Notes: generated from the sequence alone by a model not told the origin. A stretch of DNA of 43,523 nucleotides from Caldilineales bacterium (GCA_024102915.1 JAGFJG010000146.1:1-43523); one strand, 5' to 3'; counted from the stretch's first letter, positions 9,778 through 18,467 are shown. Translations and numbers: made by a program.

Positions 9778-10746
9778 TCATTGCGCCGCCAGGAATCCGA
9801 CGTAAATCTCGCGGTTGGGATTGGCGGGATTGGTGGTGAACCCCACCACCGGCGACTGAACCATGCCGCCTGCGTCGATCACATACACTTCCCAATCAGC
9901 GATGCCCGGATTCTGGATTTCGAGCTTGGCGTTGTAGGTGACACGGTTGCCAAACTCGGTTCCGGCTGGGGCCGAGTACTCAAAATTCTGGCCTGACGGA
10001 TCACTGGTGGCGACGACAGCGCCATCTTTCTTCACCTGGATGCGCCAGCCTGGGATCGGGGTTCCATTGCCCACACCGCCGTAGATTTTGGCCCAGATCG
10101 TCACCCAGGGATTGTTGGTGGGCATGAAGATCGGCCCGATGCCGCGATAGAACAGGGGAGCGGGCGTGGGCGTGGGAGGAACCGGCGTATCGGTGGGGAT
10201 GGGCGTGGGCACGGGCGTATCGATGTTGTGCACTGTCACGTTATCGAGCGTCCCCACGATTTCGATCAAGTCGGCGCGCACCCAGCCTTGCTGACCGTCG
10301 TCCAGACAGCAAAGCTGCCACCAGGTGCCTTCGTCGTTCGCTCCCACAATGTCATAGGTTCTGCCCTCTGTGAGAGCGCCAACTCTGCCGAAGGTCAGGC
10401 CGGGGCCGCTGCGAGCGTTGATGTCGCTGCGCGTCGCTCGCGCCTGGGGATTCGTCATCTGAGGAGCCTTAAGGGCTACTTCCGGGGTGGGGGTGACAGG
10501 CAACGGCGTGGGCGAGGGTGTGTCGGTCGGAGCGGGTGTAAATGTCGGCGACGGCGTAATAGTCGGCGTCGGTGTGACTGTATTCGTGGGTAGCAGCGTG
10601 GGGATCGGCAGTTGGGTCGGTGTGGGCGTGGGGGCAACGACCATGCGCCCCACGCTGGTGCAGCCCAGAGTGGACAGCACCAGGAAGATGAGGGGTACGA
10701 GAAGTTTGCGCCGGGCGGTTTTTGCTTCGACGCTGAGATGTTTCAC
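9778..10746 (-). CDS. SH3-domain lipoprotein with Pro/Thr linker (paralogue A)
   Basis: This 322-residue protein starts at GTG 10746. A lipoprotein signal (LSTLGC, lipid Cys at 29) is followed by a Pro/Thr linker of TPTP-type repeats (about 38-90). A bacterial SH3 domain then spans about 95-165 (INARSGPGLTFGRVGALTEG, WWQLCC, GWVRADLI). A second short linker leads to a C-terminal domain of about 120 residues (NPWVTIWAKIYGG, VTYNAKLEI, WEVYVIDAGG). That C-terminal domain matches the neighbouring lipoprotein, so the two are diverged tandem paralogues. The likely location is the outer face of the membrane; bacterial SH3 domains often bind peptidoglycan. A roughly 160 bp dyad repeat lies directly upstream, so its promoter must lie in or near that repeat. 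Confidence 0.85.
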   Translation of the reverse strand: MKHLSVEAKTARRKLLVPLIFLVLSTLGCTSVGRMVVAPTPTPTQLPIPTLLPTNTVTPTPTITPSPTFTPAPTDTPSPTPLPVTPTPEVALKAPQMTNPQARATRSDINARSGPGLTFGRVGALTEGRTYDIVGANDEGTWWQLCCLDDGQQGWVRADLIEIVGTLDNVTVHNIDTPVPTPIPTDTPVPPTPTPAPLFYRGIGPIFMPTNNPWVTIWAKIYGGVGNGTPIPGWRIQVKKDGAVVATSDPSGQNFEYSAPAGTEFGNRVTYNAKLEIQNPGIADWEVYVIDAGGMVQSPVVGFTTNPANPNREIYVGFLAAQ

Positions 10747-10771
10747 AGGTGGTTGTGGGTTAGAATTGATT

Positions 10772-10934
10772 TAAACTAACGTCAGTTTGAGACCGCTACT
10801 TTTGAACAACCGTTGACGATAGACCATTGACGATGGACGATGTCAGGTGCACTGAAAAAACGAGTTCAATCGTCTATCGTCTGTCGTCCATCGTCAAGTG
10901 ATGACCACCGTTCTCGTTTTGACTTCAGGTTAGT
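10772..10934. repeat. Dyad intergenic element, copy A (GACGATG heptamer family)
   Basis: An element of about 163 bp lies between the two SH3 lipoprotein genes. The left end has AAACTAACGTCAGTTT (10773-10788, a near-perfect palindrome centred on ACGT) and GAGACCGCTAC. A heptamer run (TTGACGA TAGACCA, TTGACGA TGGACGA) follows, then a core GTGCACTGAAAAAACG. The heptamers then run in inverted orientation (ATCGTCT ATCGTCT, GTCGTCC ATCGTCA), and the end is GTTCTCGTTTTGACTTCAG then GTTAG. The right-end CTAA is the stop codon of the gene at 10930-11910. Copies B (42306-42470, opposite strand) and C (43318-43443) share the core and the ends. Confidence 0.8.
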
Positions 10935-11910
10935 TCTGTTTCCAGCGAGGCAGGAAAGTTCGGGTTTGCCCGGAAACGTTCGATTCCCAGGCTTCAGCGA
11001 CTTGAGCGCCGCCGCCATCTGCGACATAAACGCGATAGAGTCCATCGGCGGCAGGGAATTCGATTTTGGCATTGTAGAGAAACTCGCCAGCAAGCCCTGG
11101 ATCGCCGCGTAAGAAGTGTGCGCCAAATTCGACTTCTTTGCGCTCGCCTGTTGGGGCGACGACGACCATCTTATATCCAGTGACCGGTCGAGCCAGATCG
11201 AGAGCAGAATTGTATAAACCGCCGAAGAATGTGACGATGGGATTGGAATTGGGACGCGGGTCGTTGTTGAGTTTCGTAAATTGATAAACTGGCGCGGGCG
11301 TGTTGGTTGGTTGCGGCGGTGTGGTGGGGCGAGGCGGCGAGGTGGGGCGTGGGGCGACGGTGGGGATATTCTCGGCGACTGCAACTGCGTTGACATCGCC
11401 GCTGGCGCGGGTGTATTGGCTGCTGTTGATGATCCAGGCGATCTGGTCATTGGGAGCGATCACCTGCCACCAATCCCCGGCGGTGTTCTTACCCACGATG
11501 TCCATGACCTGGCCCCGGCTGACCTGTCCCACCCGGTTGTAATTCGTGCCCGGCCCGCCGCGCAAATTGACAGTCGGCGCGGTGACTTCCACCTGCGCTG
11601 GCTGCGATGTGGGCGTCGGGGCCTCGGTAGGCGCTTCTTCCGGCGTCGGCTCCTTGGTTGCGACCTCCTCCGGGGCCTGAGTCGGTTCCTCGACCACAAC
11701 TTCGGGCGTCGGCGTTGGCGGCTCAGGCGTGGGAGGCGCTTCGGTCGGCGTGGACGTGGGCAGAACCGGCGTGGGGGTGAAGGTGGGGTGCAGTGTCGGG
11801 CGAGGCGTCGGCGCTACTTCGGGTTCGGCGCTGCCGCCAATCGAACAGGCGGCGCTGACCAGAAGTAGTAGGATTATGAGTAGAGCAATGGGAAGTCGTT
11901 GCGATTGCAT
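10930..11910 (-). CDS. SH3-domain lipoprotein with Pro/Thr linker (paralogue B)
   Basis: This 326-residue protein has a lipobox (LVSAAC, Cys 22) and a Pro/Thr/Glu-rich linker (about 30-107). Its SH3 domain spans about 108-170 (VNLRGGPGTNYNRVGQVSRGQVMDIVG, WWQVI). A second proline-rich linker follows, then a C-terminal domain (NPIVTFFGGLYNS, GYKMVVVAPTG, YNAKIEFPAADGLYRVYVADGGG). The domain order and C-terminal domain match paralogue A downstream. AAGGAG lies 7-8 bases before the ATG at 11910. The TAA stop at 10930-10932 falls inside the terminal sequence of repeat copy A. Confidence 0.87.
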   Translation of the reverse strand: MQSQRLPIALLIILLLLVSAACSIGGSAEPEVAPTPRPTLHPTFTPTPVLPTSTPTEAPPTPEPPTPTPEVVVEEPTQAPEEVATKEPTPEEAPTEAPTPTSQPAQVEVTAPTVNLRGGPGTNYNRVGQVSRGQVMDIVGKNTAGDWWQVIAPNDQIAWIINSSQYTRASGDVNAVAVAENIPTVAPRPTSPPRPTTPPQPTNTPAPVYQFTKLNNDPRPNSNPIVTFFGGLYNSALDLARPVTGYKMVVVAPTGERKEVEFGAHFLRGDPGLAGEFLYNAKIEFPAADGLYRVYVADGGGAQVAEAWESNVSGQTRTFLPRWKQN

Positions 11911-11939
11911 TGGGTATCTCCTTGGCTAAGAAACAAGTG

Positions 11940-11969
11940 AGTATAGCACGCCGCTATTTTCTCACCCAA
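11940..11969 (-). promoter_or_regulatory. Candidate promoter for the SH3 lipoprotein gene at 11910
   Basis: On the minus strand TATACT (11940-11945) has an 18-base spacer to TTGGGT (11964-11969). It lies about 30 bases before the ATG, with AAGGAG in between. The -10 is good and the -35 is partial. Confidence 0.4.
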
Positions 11970-12020
11970 GCCAAGAGAGTTGATCTCGTGGGCAGATCCT
12001 ACATTATAGGACGGTAGAAT

Positions 12021-12059
12021 TTGTCAGGAATGGACTGCTGATGTAGACTTCAGAGTCTA
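12021..12059 (+). promoter_or_regulatory. Candidate rplI promoter overlapping an inverted repeat
   Basis: TTGTCA (12021-12026), 17 bases, then TAGACT (12044-12049). The -10 is the left half of a perfect inverted repeat TAGACT-tcag-AGTCTA (12044-12059), which could be an operator or a small hairpin at the transcript start. An alternative upstream pair is TTGATC (11980-11985) with CATTAT or TTATAG near 12002-12009. Confidence 0.35.
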
Positions 12060-12101
12060 CTAACTTACTTTGAATCTAATCTTATTGATTTTTTCGCAGC
12101 A

Positions 12102-12122
12102 ACCGGCCTCCTTCGGGCCGGT
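12102..12122 (+). promoter_or_regulatory. Leader hairpin before rplI
   Basis: ACCGGCC-tccttcg-GGCCGGT gives a perfect 7-bp GC stem with a 7-base loop, ending 10 bases before the ribosome binding site TGGAGG of rplI. No U-run follows, so it is not a standard terminator. It could be an autoregulatory or stability element; that is inference. Confidence 0.35.
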
Positions 12123-12151
12123 CTTGTGTGCATATGGAGGCCGATACCGAT

Positions 12152-12691
12152 ATGCAAGTTCTTCTAAAGCAAGATGTTGAAGGTTTGGGGCGCGTTGGCG
12201 ACATCCGCAAAGTCAAGGATGGCTATGCCCGCAATTTCCTGATCCCGCGCGGTCTGGCAATGCCGGCCACGACTGGTTTACGCAAACAGGCGGATCAGCT
12301 TCAGCAGGCAGCCGAGCGGCGCCGCAATCGCGAGCTGGCTACCGCCAGGGCGTTGGCAGCGCGCATCAACAACATCACGCTGCATTTCAGCGCCCGTGCC
12401 GGTGAAAGCGGCAGGCTCTATGGTTCGATCACCTCGGCGATGATCACCGACGCCCTTTCTGAGCAGTTGGGACAGGAAGTTGATCGCCGCCATCTTCGCC
12501 TCGATCACACCCTGCGTGATCTGGGCGAGCACGACATCACCTTCCATGTCGCCTCTGGCGTCGACGCCACATTCAAGGTCGTGGTTGAAGCGGAAGGCGG
12601 TCTGGAAAAGGATGAGCTTACGGAAAAGGAACTGGAAGCTGCCGCCGAAGAGCAGGGTGTGGTCAATCCAGACGAGGCGGACGAGGAATAG
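12152..12691 (+). CDS. rplI: 50S ribosomal protein L9
   Basis: This 179-residue protein begins MQVLLKQDVEGLGRVGDI, continuing KDGYARNFLIPRGLA, the strongly conserved N-terminal RNA-binding domain of L9. A long charged helix (about 45-75) and a C-terminal domain (FSARAGESGRLYGSITSAMI, about 80-148) follow. An acidic tail of about 30 residues extends past the usual 150. The frame is open from 12128, but ATG 12152 matches the family start and has TGGAGG 11 bases upstream. L9 binds 23S rRNA near the L1 stalk. The usual companions rpsF, ssb and rpsR are not adjacent here. A strong terminator follows. Confidence 0.96.
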   Translation: MQVLLKQDVEGLGRVGDIRKVKDGYARNFLIPRGLAMPATTGLRKQADQLQQAAERRRNRELATARALAARINNITLHFSARAGESGRLYGSITSAMITDALSEQLGQEVDRRHLRLDHTLRDLGEHDITFHVASGVDATFKVVVEAEGGLEKDELTEKELEAAAEEQGVVNPDEADEE

Positions 12692-12727
12692 CCACGGCTG
12701 TCACGAGCTTTTCCGCAAATGATTTTG

Positions 12728-12763
12728 AAGCGGTCCCATTCAAGGGGCCGCTTTTCTTTTCTT
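12728..12763 (+). terminator. Rho-independent terminator of rplI
   Basis: AAGCGGTCCC (12728-12737) pairs with GGGGCCGCTT (12744-12753) across a six-base loop, giving a 10-bp stem with one G-U pair. It is followed by a T-rich tail TTCTTTTCTTC. Confidence 0.88.
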
Positions 12764-12774
12764 CGACGTGACTG

Positions 12775-14616
12775 TCACTGTTGAGTTATAGTTGGCTCCA
12801 GAACGAATTCCGCCAGATTGACGAAGCTGCCATCGGGCAGGGGGCGATAGATGATCAGCCGGGCGGCATCGATTTGCCGGGCGGGATCAATCGCAAATCG
12901 GAAGCTATCGAACGCCGTATCGCCAGAGGACAGCGAGGAGGTTGGCGTGAATCCGAGGGCCGGGGCCGGGTGATCCTGTTGGGCGATCTCGGCGTCCCCG
13001 CTCAAAAGCCGGACGCTCACGGCCCAATCCTCGATCGGCTGGCTATCCGCTTTGATGGCGAGGTCAACCTCCCAGGCGTCAGGCGCATCCCCCGGCTGCA
13101 ACCTGTACCCGACCAGCCGCAGCCCGTCCCCAAGCATTCTATCGACGGCAACGAGGTCTGATTGCGGCGGCGGCAGTCGATCCGTGGCGACCTGCAGTAA
13201 ATCCCCGCCCCAACTGTTATAACGCAAAGGCAGCCTCGTCTCTCGTGCCGCATAAACGGCGGCTTCTTTGGTGACGAGCACCGGTTCTCCCGCAGCCAGG
13301 GCGTTCGCCAACTGCTTGGTGTTGATGATGGTGAGGTCGTCTCGTTCGTCCCACACGATCGCCAGGTAATCCAGCGCCAATCGCTGACCGGTTTCGGCCA
13401 GGATGATTGCCTCAGGTGGAGCCTCTGCCGCCAGTGCCCGCCCAGCATCCAGCGCAGTGTCTTCAGTCCGATTGCGCTGATCGGCCAGCGGATAGGTTGC
13501 GATGAACTTAGCGACGAGCAGGGCCAGCAATCCTAGCGTGATGGCGACGCGCCAAAGCGTTTGAGGGCGTGTCCGCCATAATCTGGCCAGAGACACACCC
13601 GCGCCCAATAGGAATAATGGATAAAGGGGCATAATCACCTGATACCAGTTGCCGAATCGGTCGATGAAACTGAACAGGGCATAGATAATCGCCGTCGAGC
13701 CGAACAACAGCAGATGTCTCTGCCCCAATAGCGCCCAGCCCACGACGCCGAGCGCCAGAATCACGATGCTGATCTCCGCCCAGACCATCTCGGGAAAGCC
13801 GCCGCCCAACGGGCTTAGCGCCCAAGTCAATTCGTTTCGCCCCTGCTGCGTCGAGATGAAGTCCAGAAACCATTGCCCGGCGGTCGTCCAATCTCCCTGT
13901 CCGCGCCATTCCGGGTGCTGCGCCCCGCGCATATAAACGAAGGCATAGCTCAGGAGTGGAATGAGGGCGGCGAAAATGGCCTTAAGAATTAGCTTTGGTC
14001 GCTTGAGCAGGTCGGGTTGTTTCGTCAGGACGAAGGCAAGCACGCCGGGCGCGACGAACAGGACTGTGACTAGATGCGCCAGCGCCACGCCGAACAGGAA
14101 CGCCAGCCCGACCAGGTAAGCATCTTTCGGCGCTTGATCCCATGCCAGCGCCAGCGCCACAATGCCCAGAGTGAGCAGCACGGCGGAAGTGTACTGCTCG
14201 CTGGTGACGCTGTAATACCAGAAGAAATAGGTGACAGCATAATAGGCGCCGAGGCCGAAACTAACGATCAGGTTTTTTGCCGTCAGCTTGTAGAGCAGCA
14301 TGAATAGCAGGGCCAGCGATAGCAGGCTCCACAGGGTGGAATAGCTGGACAGGATGGCGGTGGGGTTGGCGCCGGGGAGAAGCAGTCGCCACCCATGAAA
14401 CCAGAGCCATCCGCCCATGGTGTACAGGGGATAGCCGGGCGCGTTGGATGGGCGCGCCTGCACCTGGGCGTATTGATGGGTGATCAAATCCCCGCCCATG
14501 AGGTCGCCTGGGCTGATGCCGTTGTCGAGCGTGACGAAATACAGAATTGCCGCGCAGGCCAGCAGGCCGATGAGGCCAATCAGGCCGCGGCGGTCGAGTG
14601 AGAAAAATCGCATCAT
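12775..14616 (-). CDS. DUF2723-type membrane glycosyltransferase (TMEM260-like)
   Basis: This 613-residue membrane protein has about ten to eleven helices up to residue 395. It then has a soluble C-terminal region (about 400-613), probably extracytoplasmic, with a beta-rich end (DGLRLVGYRLQPGDAPDAWEV). The first loop reads GGDLITHQYAQVQARPSNAPGYPLYT, resembling the DSGE...HPPGYPLYT loop of the DUF2723 family. These are GT-C enzymes related to protein O-mannosyltransferases; the residues equivalent to the acidic pair are shifted to GGD here. The ATG pair at 14613-14616 is preferred over the upstream in-frame TTG at 14640. It fits with the promoter at 14640-14669, whose transcript would begin near 14633. 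Confidence 0.82.
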   Translation of the reverse strand: MMRFFSLDRRGLIGLIGLLACAAILYFVTLDNGISPGDLMGGDLITHQYAQVQARPSNAPGYPLYTMGGWLWFHGWRLLLPGANPTAILSSYSTLWSLLSLALLFMLLYKLTAKNLIVSFGLGAYYAVTYFFWYYSVTSEQYTSAVLLTLGIVALALAWDQAPKDAYLVGLAFLFGVALAHLVTVLFVAPGVLAFVLTKQPDLLKRPKLILKAIFAALIPLLSYAFVYMRGAQHPEWRGQGDWTTAGQWFLDFISTQQGRNELTWALSPLGGGFPEMVWAEISIVILALGVVGWALLGQRHLLLFGSTAIIYALFSFIDRFGNWYQVIMPLYPLFLLGAGVSLARLWRTRPQTLWRVAITLGLLALLVAKFIATYPLADQRNRTEDTALDAGRALAAEAPPEAIILAETGQRLALDYLAIVWDERDDLTIINTKQLANALAAGEPVLVTKEAAVYAARETRLPLRYNSWGGDLLQVATDRLPPPQSDLVAVDRMLGDGLRLVGYRLQPGDAPDAWEVDLAIKADSQPIEDWAVSVRLLSGDAEIAQQDHPAPALGFTPTSSLSSGDTAFDSFRFAIDPARQIDAARLIIYRPLPDGSFVNLAEFVLEPTITQQ

Positions 14617-14639
14617 GGTGACACCGGATGGTTGCGCCA

Positions 14640-14669
14640 AGTATAACCACGCGTGAAAGCGCTGGTCAA
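14640..14669 (-). promoter_or_regulatory. Promoter for the DUF2723 gene
   Basis: On the minus strand TTGACC (14664-14669) and TATACT (14640-14645) are 18 bases apart, both close to consensus. The predicted transcript starts about 17 bases before the ATG at 14616. This rules out the TTG at 14640 as a start. Confidence 0.6.
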
Positions 14670-14760
14670 CGCCGAAATGTCGATGTAAGAGGTTGGCAGC
14701 GTCAGCGCGACAGAGACATTAGTGAACTTCGCACGACTCACGCCCCGAACGCCGCCGTGA

Positions 14761-14789
14761 TTGCACATCTTATTCCCGTATACTAAAAT
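14761..14789 (+). promoter_or_regulatory. Candidate promoter for the MBL-fold gene at 14895
   Basis: TTGCAC (14761-14766), 17 bases, then TAAAAT (14784-14789). The leader would be about 100 bases. The stretch 14790-14894 contains no gene or clear structure. Confidence 0.4.
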
Positions 14790-14894
14790 GCGAACCAAGT
14801 TCTCATCACTAGCTCCAAAGGAGCCTGAATCCGCGCCCATGCTTCGAGCATTCCTTCCCCCATTATATATCCCATTCCATTGCGGACAAGCTTC

Positions 14895-15824
14895 ATGAAA
14901 TCAGATCAATGTATGCAGGTGCAGTTTTGGGGTGTGCGCGGCACCATCCCCGCGCCGGGACCGAAAACGGTGCGCTATGGCGGCAACACCACCTGTGTCA
15001 GCATCCGATTCGACGACAACAAAATCCTGATTCTCGACGCTGGGACGGGGATTCGAGAACTGGGAAAGGAATTGCTCAAGGACGATGAAGAGATTTTCTT
15101 GCTGCTCACGCATTATCATTGGGATCATATTCAGGGTTTCCCGGTCTTTGGACCGATCTATCAACCTGGACGCCGGGTGCACCTGTTGCCGGGCATGAAT
15201 CGCTCGACCGTGTTTGGCTTGCTGGCGCAGATGGACGGCATTCATTATCCGGTCACGCCCGAAGACCTTTTGTCCGACACCGAGTTTATCGCCAGCGGTT
15301 CGCTGGATTACCTGCGGAAACATGGCATCTATGTCGAACGCATCGAGACCAATCACCCCGGCGGTTCCAGCGGTTATCGCATCGAGCGTGGCGGGCGGGT
15401 TGTCGTATTCCTGACTGATAACGAGCTCGACCCGCCGGGCGAACGCACGACCGAGTACGACGCTTTTGTCGAGTTTAGCCGGGACGCCGATCTGCTCATC
15501 CATGACGCCCAATATCTGCCGGAGGATATGCCGGTCAAGTGGGGATGGGGGCACAGCGTGATCGATCATGTGCGGGAATTGGCGAGAGCGGCCAATGTGA
15601 AGCACGTGGCCCTTACCCACCACGACCCGGACCGAACCGACGATGCGCTTGACCGGATACAGGCTGATTCGGACGCCTGGTTTGCCGACAACGCGCCGCA
15701 GATCACCTGCTCTGTCGCCTACGAGGGGTTAATCTTTGATCTGCCCGCGAGTTGCGGTTCCAATTTCCTGGTGGCAGAGCAAGAAGTGTTGCTTGTTCAG
15801 GGAGAGGGGCTGGCAGTCGTCTAG
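14895..15824 (+). CDS. MBL-fold metal-dependent hydrolase
   Basis: This protein of about 309 residues is in the metallo-beta-lactamase superfamily. The metal motif reads [13 protein letters not shown] (HxHxDH, about residues 74-79). Later metal residues are His in [11 protein letters not shown], Asp in FLTDNE and LLIHDAQY, and His in [13 protein letters not shown]. The N-terminus [15 protein letters not shown], continuing RYGGNTTC, is typical of the branch near class II cyclic nucleotide phosphodiesterases and ribonuclease Z. The substrate cannot be assigned. ATG 14895 and ATG 14913 ([10 protein letters not shown]) are both possible; the second matches the family start better, and neither has a strong SD. 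A link to cyclic AMP would be notable given the cyclase at 38.2-42.1 kb but is speculative. Confidence 0.85.
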   Translation: MKSDQCMQVQFWGVRGTIPAPGPKTVRYGGNTTCVSIRFDDNKILILDAGTGIRELGKELLKDDEEIFLLLTHYHWDHIQGFPVFGPIYQPGRRVHLLPGMNRSTVFGLLAQMDGIHYPVTPEDLLSDTEFIASGSLDYLRKHGIYVERIETNHPGGSSGYRIERGGRVVVFLTDNELDPPGERTTEYDAFVEFSRDADLLIHDAQYLPEDMPVKWGWGHSVIDHVRELARAANVKHVALTHHDPDRTDDALDRIQADSDAWFADNAPQITCSVAYEGLIFDLPASCGSNFLVAEQEVLLVQGEGLAVV

Positions 15825-15865
15825 GCGCAAGCCCGAATGGCGTTCTCTTTTTTTGGTCATCCGAC

Positions 15866-16636
15866 ATGACGACGCCCTCACCGCCATCGATGCCCGATCT
15901 GCTGATGCAAAGCGAGCGCGTCGGCGCATTGCTCGTGCAACGCAATCTGACCATCGCCCTGGCTGAATCCTGTACGGGCGGTCTGCTTGCCAGCCTGTTG
16001 ACGGATGTGCCCGGCAGCTCGGCCTATGTGTTGGGCGGGGCGGTGACGTACAGCAACGAGGCCAAGATGGCGGTTCTCGGCGTCAGCGAGTCCACGCTGG
16101 CTGAACACGGGGCCGTCAGCGCCGAAACCGCCGCAGAGATGGCAAATGGCGCTCGACAATTATTCGGCAGCGACATCGCCGTTTCTGTCACTGGCATCGC
16201 TGGCCCCGGCGGCGGGGATGAAATCAAACCGGTGGGGCTGGTCTATCTGCATCTGGCGACGGCGGATGTGCAGCGGGGTGAGCGACATGTGTGGTCATTC
16301 GACCGGATCGGCAACAAGCAGGCGTCGGCGTCGGCGGCTTTGCGTCTCATCCTTCTGTACCTCCAACCGCCGGTCGCCAATCCCAACCTCCCGAACTATC
16401 TCGACCGCCCGGTGATAGTCGAGGCGGCATGGCGGTCGGATGCCTGGCGGGTGCAGGCTGTCTGGTTGGAGGGGCGACGGCAGGCGGTGACTGGTCAGGG
16501 CCGTAGCGAGAAAACTGCAGAAGGTCTGGTCGTCATGGTGGAAATCGACAACGGAGCCCGCCTGGAATTGAATTTAGACGAAGTGGCCGCCCAATGGCGC
16601 GTGCGCAGGATTTGGGCCGCGCCGAGCTACGCCTGA
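15866..16636 (+). CDS. pncC: CinA C-terminal-domain protein, nicotinamide-nucleotide amidohydrolase, with extra C-terminal domain
   Basis: This 256-residue protein covers the PncC/CinA domain at about 10-172. Visible motifs are [21 protein letters not shown] (catalytic Ser/Thr region), [27 protein letters not shown] and [11 protein letters not shown]. The enzyme deamidates NMN to NaMN in NAD recycling. A further 80 residues (about 175-256) with [21 protein letters not shown] and [11 protein letters not shown] lie beyond the usual end of the family and look like a small beta domain I do not recognise. ATG 15866 is chosen over the frame's upstream extension inside the previous gene. The 41-base spacing from the MBL gene suggests co-transcription. 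Confidence 0.88.
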   Translation: MTTPSPPSMPDLLMQSERVGALLVQRNLTIALAESCTGGLLASLLTDVPGSSAYVLGGAVTYSNEAKMAVLGVSESTLAEHGAVSAETAAEMANGARQLFGSDIAVSVTGIAGPGGGDEIKPVGLVYLHLATADVQRGERHVWSFDRIGNKQASASAALRLILLYLQPPVANPNLPNYLDRPVIVEAAWRSDAWRVQAVWLEGRRQAVTGQGRSEKTAEGLVVMVEIDNGARLELNLDEVAAQWRVRRIWAAPSYA

Positions 16637-16649
16637 TGCAATCTGGCAG

Positions 16650-18467
16650 CTAACGCAATATCACAGGCAGATACTCGCGCAAAGAGGCCAGTTCAAAGTT
16701 CACATTCGTGGTCTGCCCGCCGACCACCTGCACATCTTCAGCGGTGGCGTTGACGTATCCAAAGCGGATGACCTTGAGATCATAGACGCCGGGGTCAAGC
16801 GTCAGGTTGTAGCTGCCCAACGTATTCGCCGTGGCATTTGCGACCAGCGCGCCATCGGCGTACGCCTCGACCAAAGAACCCTTGAGCGGGCGGCCCATCC
16901 AGTTGCTCACAGTTCCGGAGATGAATCCTTGTTGCTGCAAGGATTCGATAGCGCGGCGGATATTGACAATCCCCGATCCAAAGCGATTGTTGGGCGAGCC
17001 GTCGGTATCGGCGCCGCACTGGAAATCGAGCACAGGGTCGGCGGTGGCCGAGATGATGGCTTTGATGCGCTCGGTATCACCGCGCAATGTGGGGTCCGCT
17101 TCCAACAATAGGGCGATGACGCCAACCGTGTGCGGCGCGGCCATGCTGGTTCCCGAAAGGTTGACATAACCGTCACCTGGAATCGATGAACGCACAGAAA
17201 CGCCCGGCGCGCTGACATCGGGCTTGGCGTATTCCACGCCCTGATAGCTGGCCGGACCCAGGCTGCTGAAACTGGCGAGAGCATCTGTGCTGTTGGTAGC
17301 GCCCACCGCGAACGATCGGGGATAGAGGGCGGGCGGGTTCACCACGGAACCGCAGCCAGGGCCTTCGTTCCCGGCGGAAACCACAACAACGATCCCGGCG
17401 GCATCGGCGGCATCGACAGCCGGTTCCATGACATCGAGCTTGTCGCTGGTGCAGCCTTCCGAGGGTGGACAGGCCCAGGAATTGTTGATGACATCCGGCG
17501 ATTTGGCCGGATCGCCTTCGGTCAGCGGATCGCCGCCAACCGGGTAAGGGGCGACAAACCACTCGAAGCATTCGATATAGGTGGACGGGCGGCCAACGCC
17601 CTGATCCATGTTACGGCAGGCAATCCACTCAGCGCCGGGAGCTACCCCCACTGCATTGGCTGCGCCCGCCGGCCAGGCTGGATTCTCAGGGTCCATGTCA
17701 TTGCCAAGAATAGTGCCCATCGTGTGGGTCCCATGATAGTGGTCGTCGCAGGGGGTTGGGCTGTTGTAGCCGCAGATATTGTTGGCGCTGCTGGCCCGCA
17801 CCGGCTCGTGGATGCTGTCGTGCCAGTTATAATCGAATTCGGCTGTATCGTCGCCTGCATTGTAGCCGCGGAACGAACGATAGAGCGCGGGGTGTTCCCA
17901 GGCGTAGCCTGTATCCTGCCCGGCCACGATTACGCCCTTGCCGGTGATGCCCTGGCCCCAGGCCCAGGGCGCTTCCACTCGCCACACGCCCCAGGGCGAC
18001 AAGTCGACGCTGGCGGCGTTCACGTCAATTTCTTCGGGCGGCAGCAATTTCATGGGCGAATCGGCAACGATGCTCTTCACACCCGGAATCGCCGATAGGC
18101 GCTTCAGGCTTTCGGCGGTGACGGTTGTCTGCACCGCATTCACAATCCAGAATTGCCGGTGCGGCAATCCCGCCCGGTCGAGCTCCTGAATGACCGCAGC
18201 TTGCGAACGCATGGCCTGTGCCCGCAAAGTCTCATAAACCCATGCGCCCCTTTCGGCCTTATCGTGGATGGCATAAGCGGGCGTCAAATCGACGCCATCA
18301 TCCAGCACGATCATGACGATGGATGCGCCCGAACTGGACAGTTCTGTAAAAACGGCCGGGTCGATGTGGGGGCTTTCGGGCGCGGCAGAGGCCGGGCCGA
18401 GCGCCAGGATGGCGAAGATAATGACGAGCGAAGCGGCTGTGAAAAGTTGGATTGTGCGGTGTTTCAT
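16650..18467 (-). CDS. Secreted S8 (subtilisin-like) serine protease
   Basis: This 605-residue protein has a signal peptide (about 1-29, ending PASA) and an I9-type propeptide region (about 45-138). The catalytic domain has Asp185 (VIVAGQDTGY), His245 (HGTHTMG), oxyanion Asn329 (NNSW) and Ser441 (LSGTSMAAPH). An insertion between His and Asn carries several Cys residues. Residues about 515-595 form a carboxypeptidase-regulatory-like beta sandwich (GTVSNWMGRPLKGSLVEAYA, YDLKVIRFGYVNATAED). The extreme C-terminus is YLPVILR, a short hydrophobic tail that I recall from many exported Chloroflexota proteins. The gene starts 52 bases after the pcrA stop on the same strand and may be co-transcribed. 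It converges with the CinA gene, with 13 bases between them and no terminator. Confidence 0.93.
   Translation of the reverse strand: MKHRTIQLFTAASLVIIFAILALGPASAAPESPHIDPAVFTELSSSGASIVMIVLDDGVDLTPAYAIHDKAERGAWVYETLRAQAMRSQAAVIQELDRAGLPHRQFWIVNAVQTTVTAESLKRLSAIPGVKSIVADSPMKLLPPEEIDVNAASVDLSPWGVWRVEAPWAWGQGITGKGVIVAGQDTGYAWEHPALYRSFRGYNAGDDTAEFDYNWHDSIHEPVRASSANNICGYNSPTPCDDHYHGTHTMGTILGNDMDPENPAWPAGAANAVGVAPGAEWIACRNMDQGVGRPSTYIECFEWFVAPYPVGGDPLTEGDPAKSPDVINNSWACPPSEGCTSDKLDVMEPAVDAADAAGIVVVVSAGNEGPGCGSVVNPPALYPRSFAVGATNSTDALASFSSLGPASYQGVEYAKPDVSAPGVSVRSSIPGDGYVNLSGTSMAAPHTVGVIALLLEADPTLRGDTERIKAIISATADPVLDFQCGADTDGSPNNRFGSGIVNIRRAIESLQQQGFISGTVSNWMGRPLKGSLVEAYADGALVANATANTLGSYNLTLDPGVYDLKVIRFGYVNATAEDVQVVGGQTTNVNFELASLREYLPVILR

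Noticed and set aside
10799..10930. Coding potential in the dyad repeat (short frames cross copies A, B and C)
   Set aside because: Frames are short, differ between copies, and arise from repeat sequence extending neighbouring genes.
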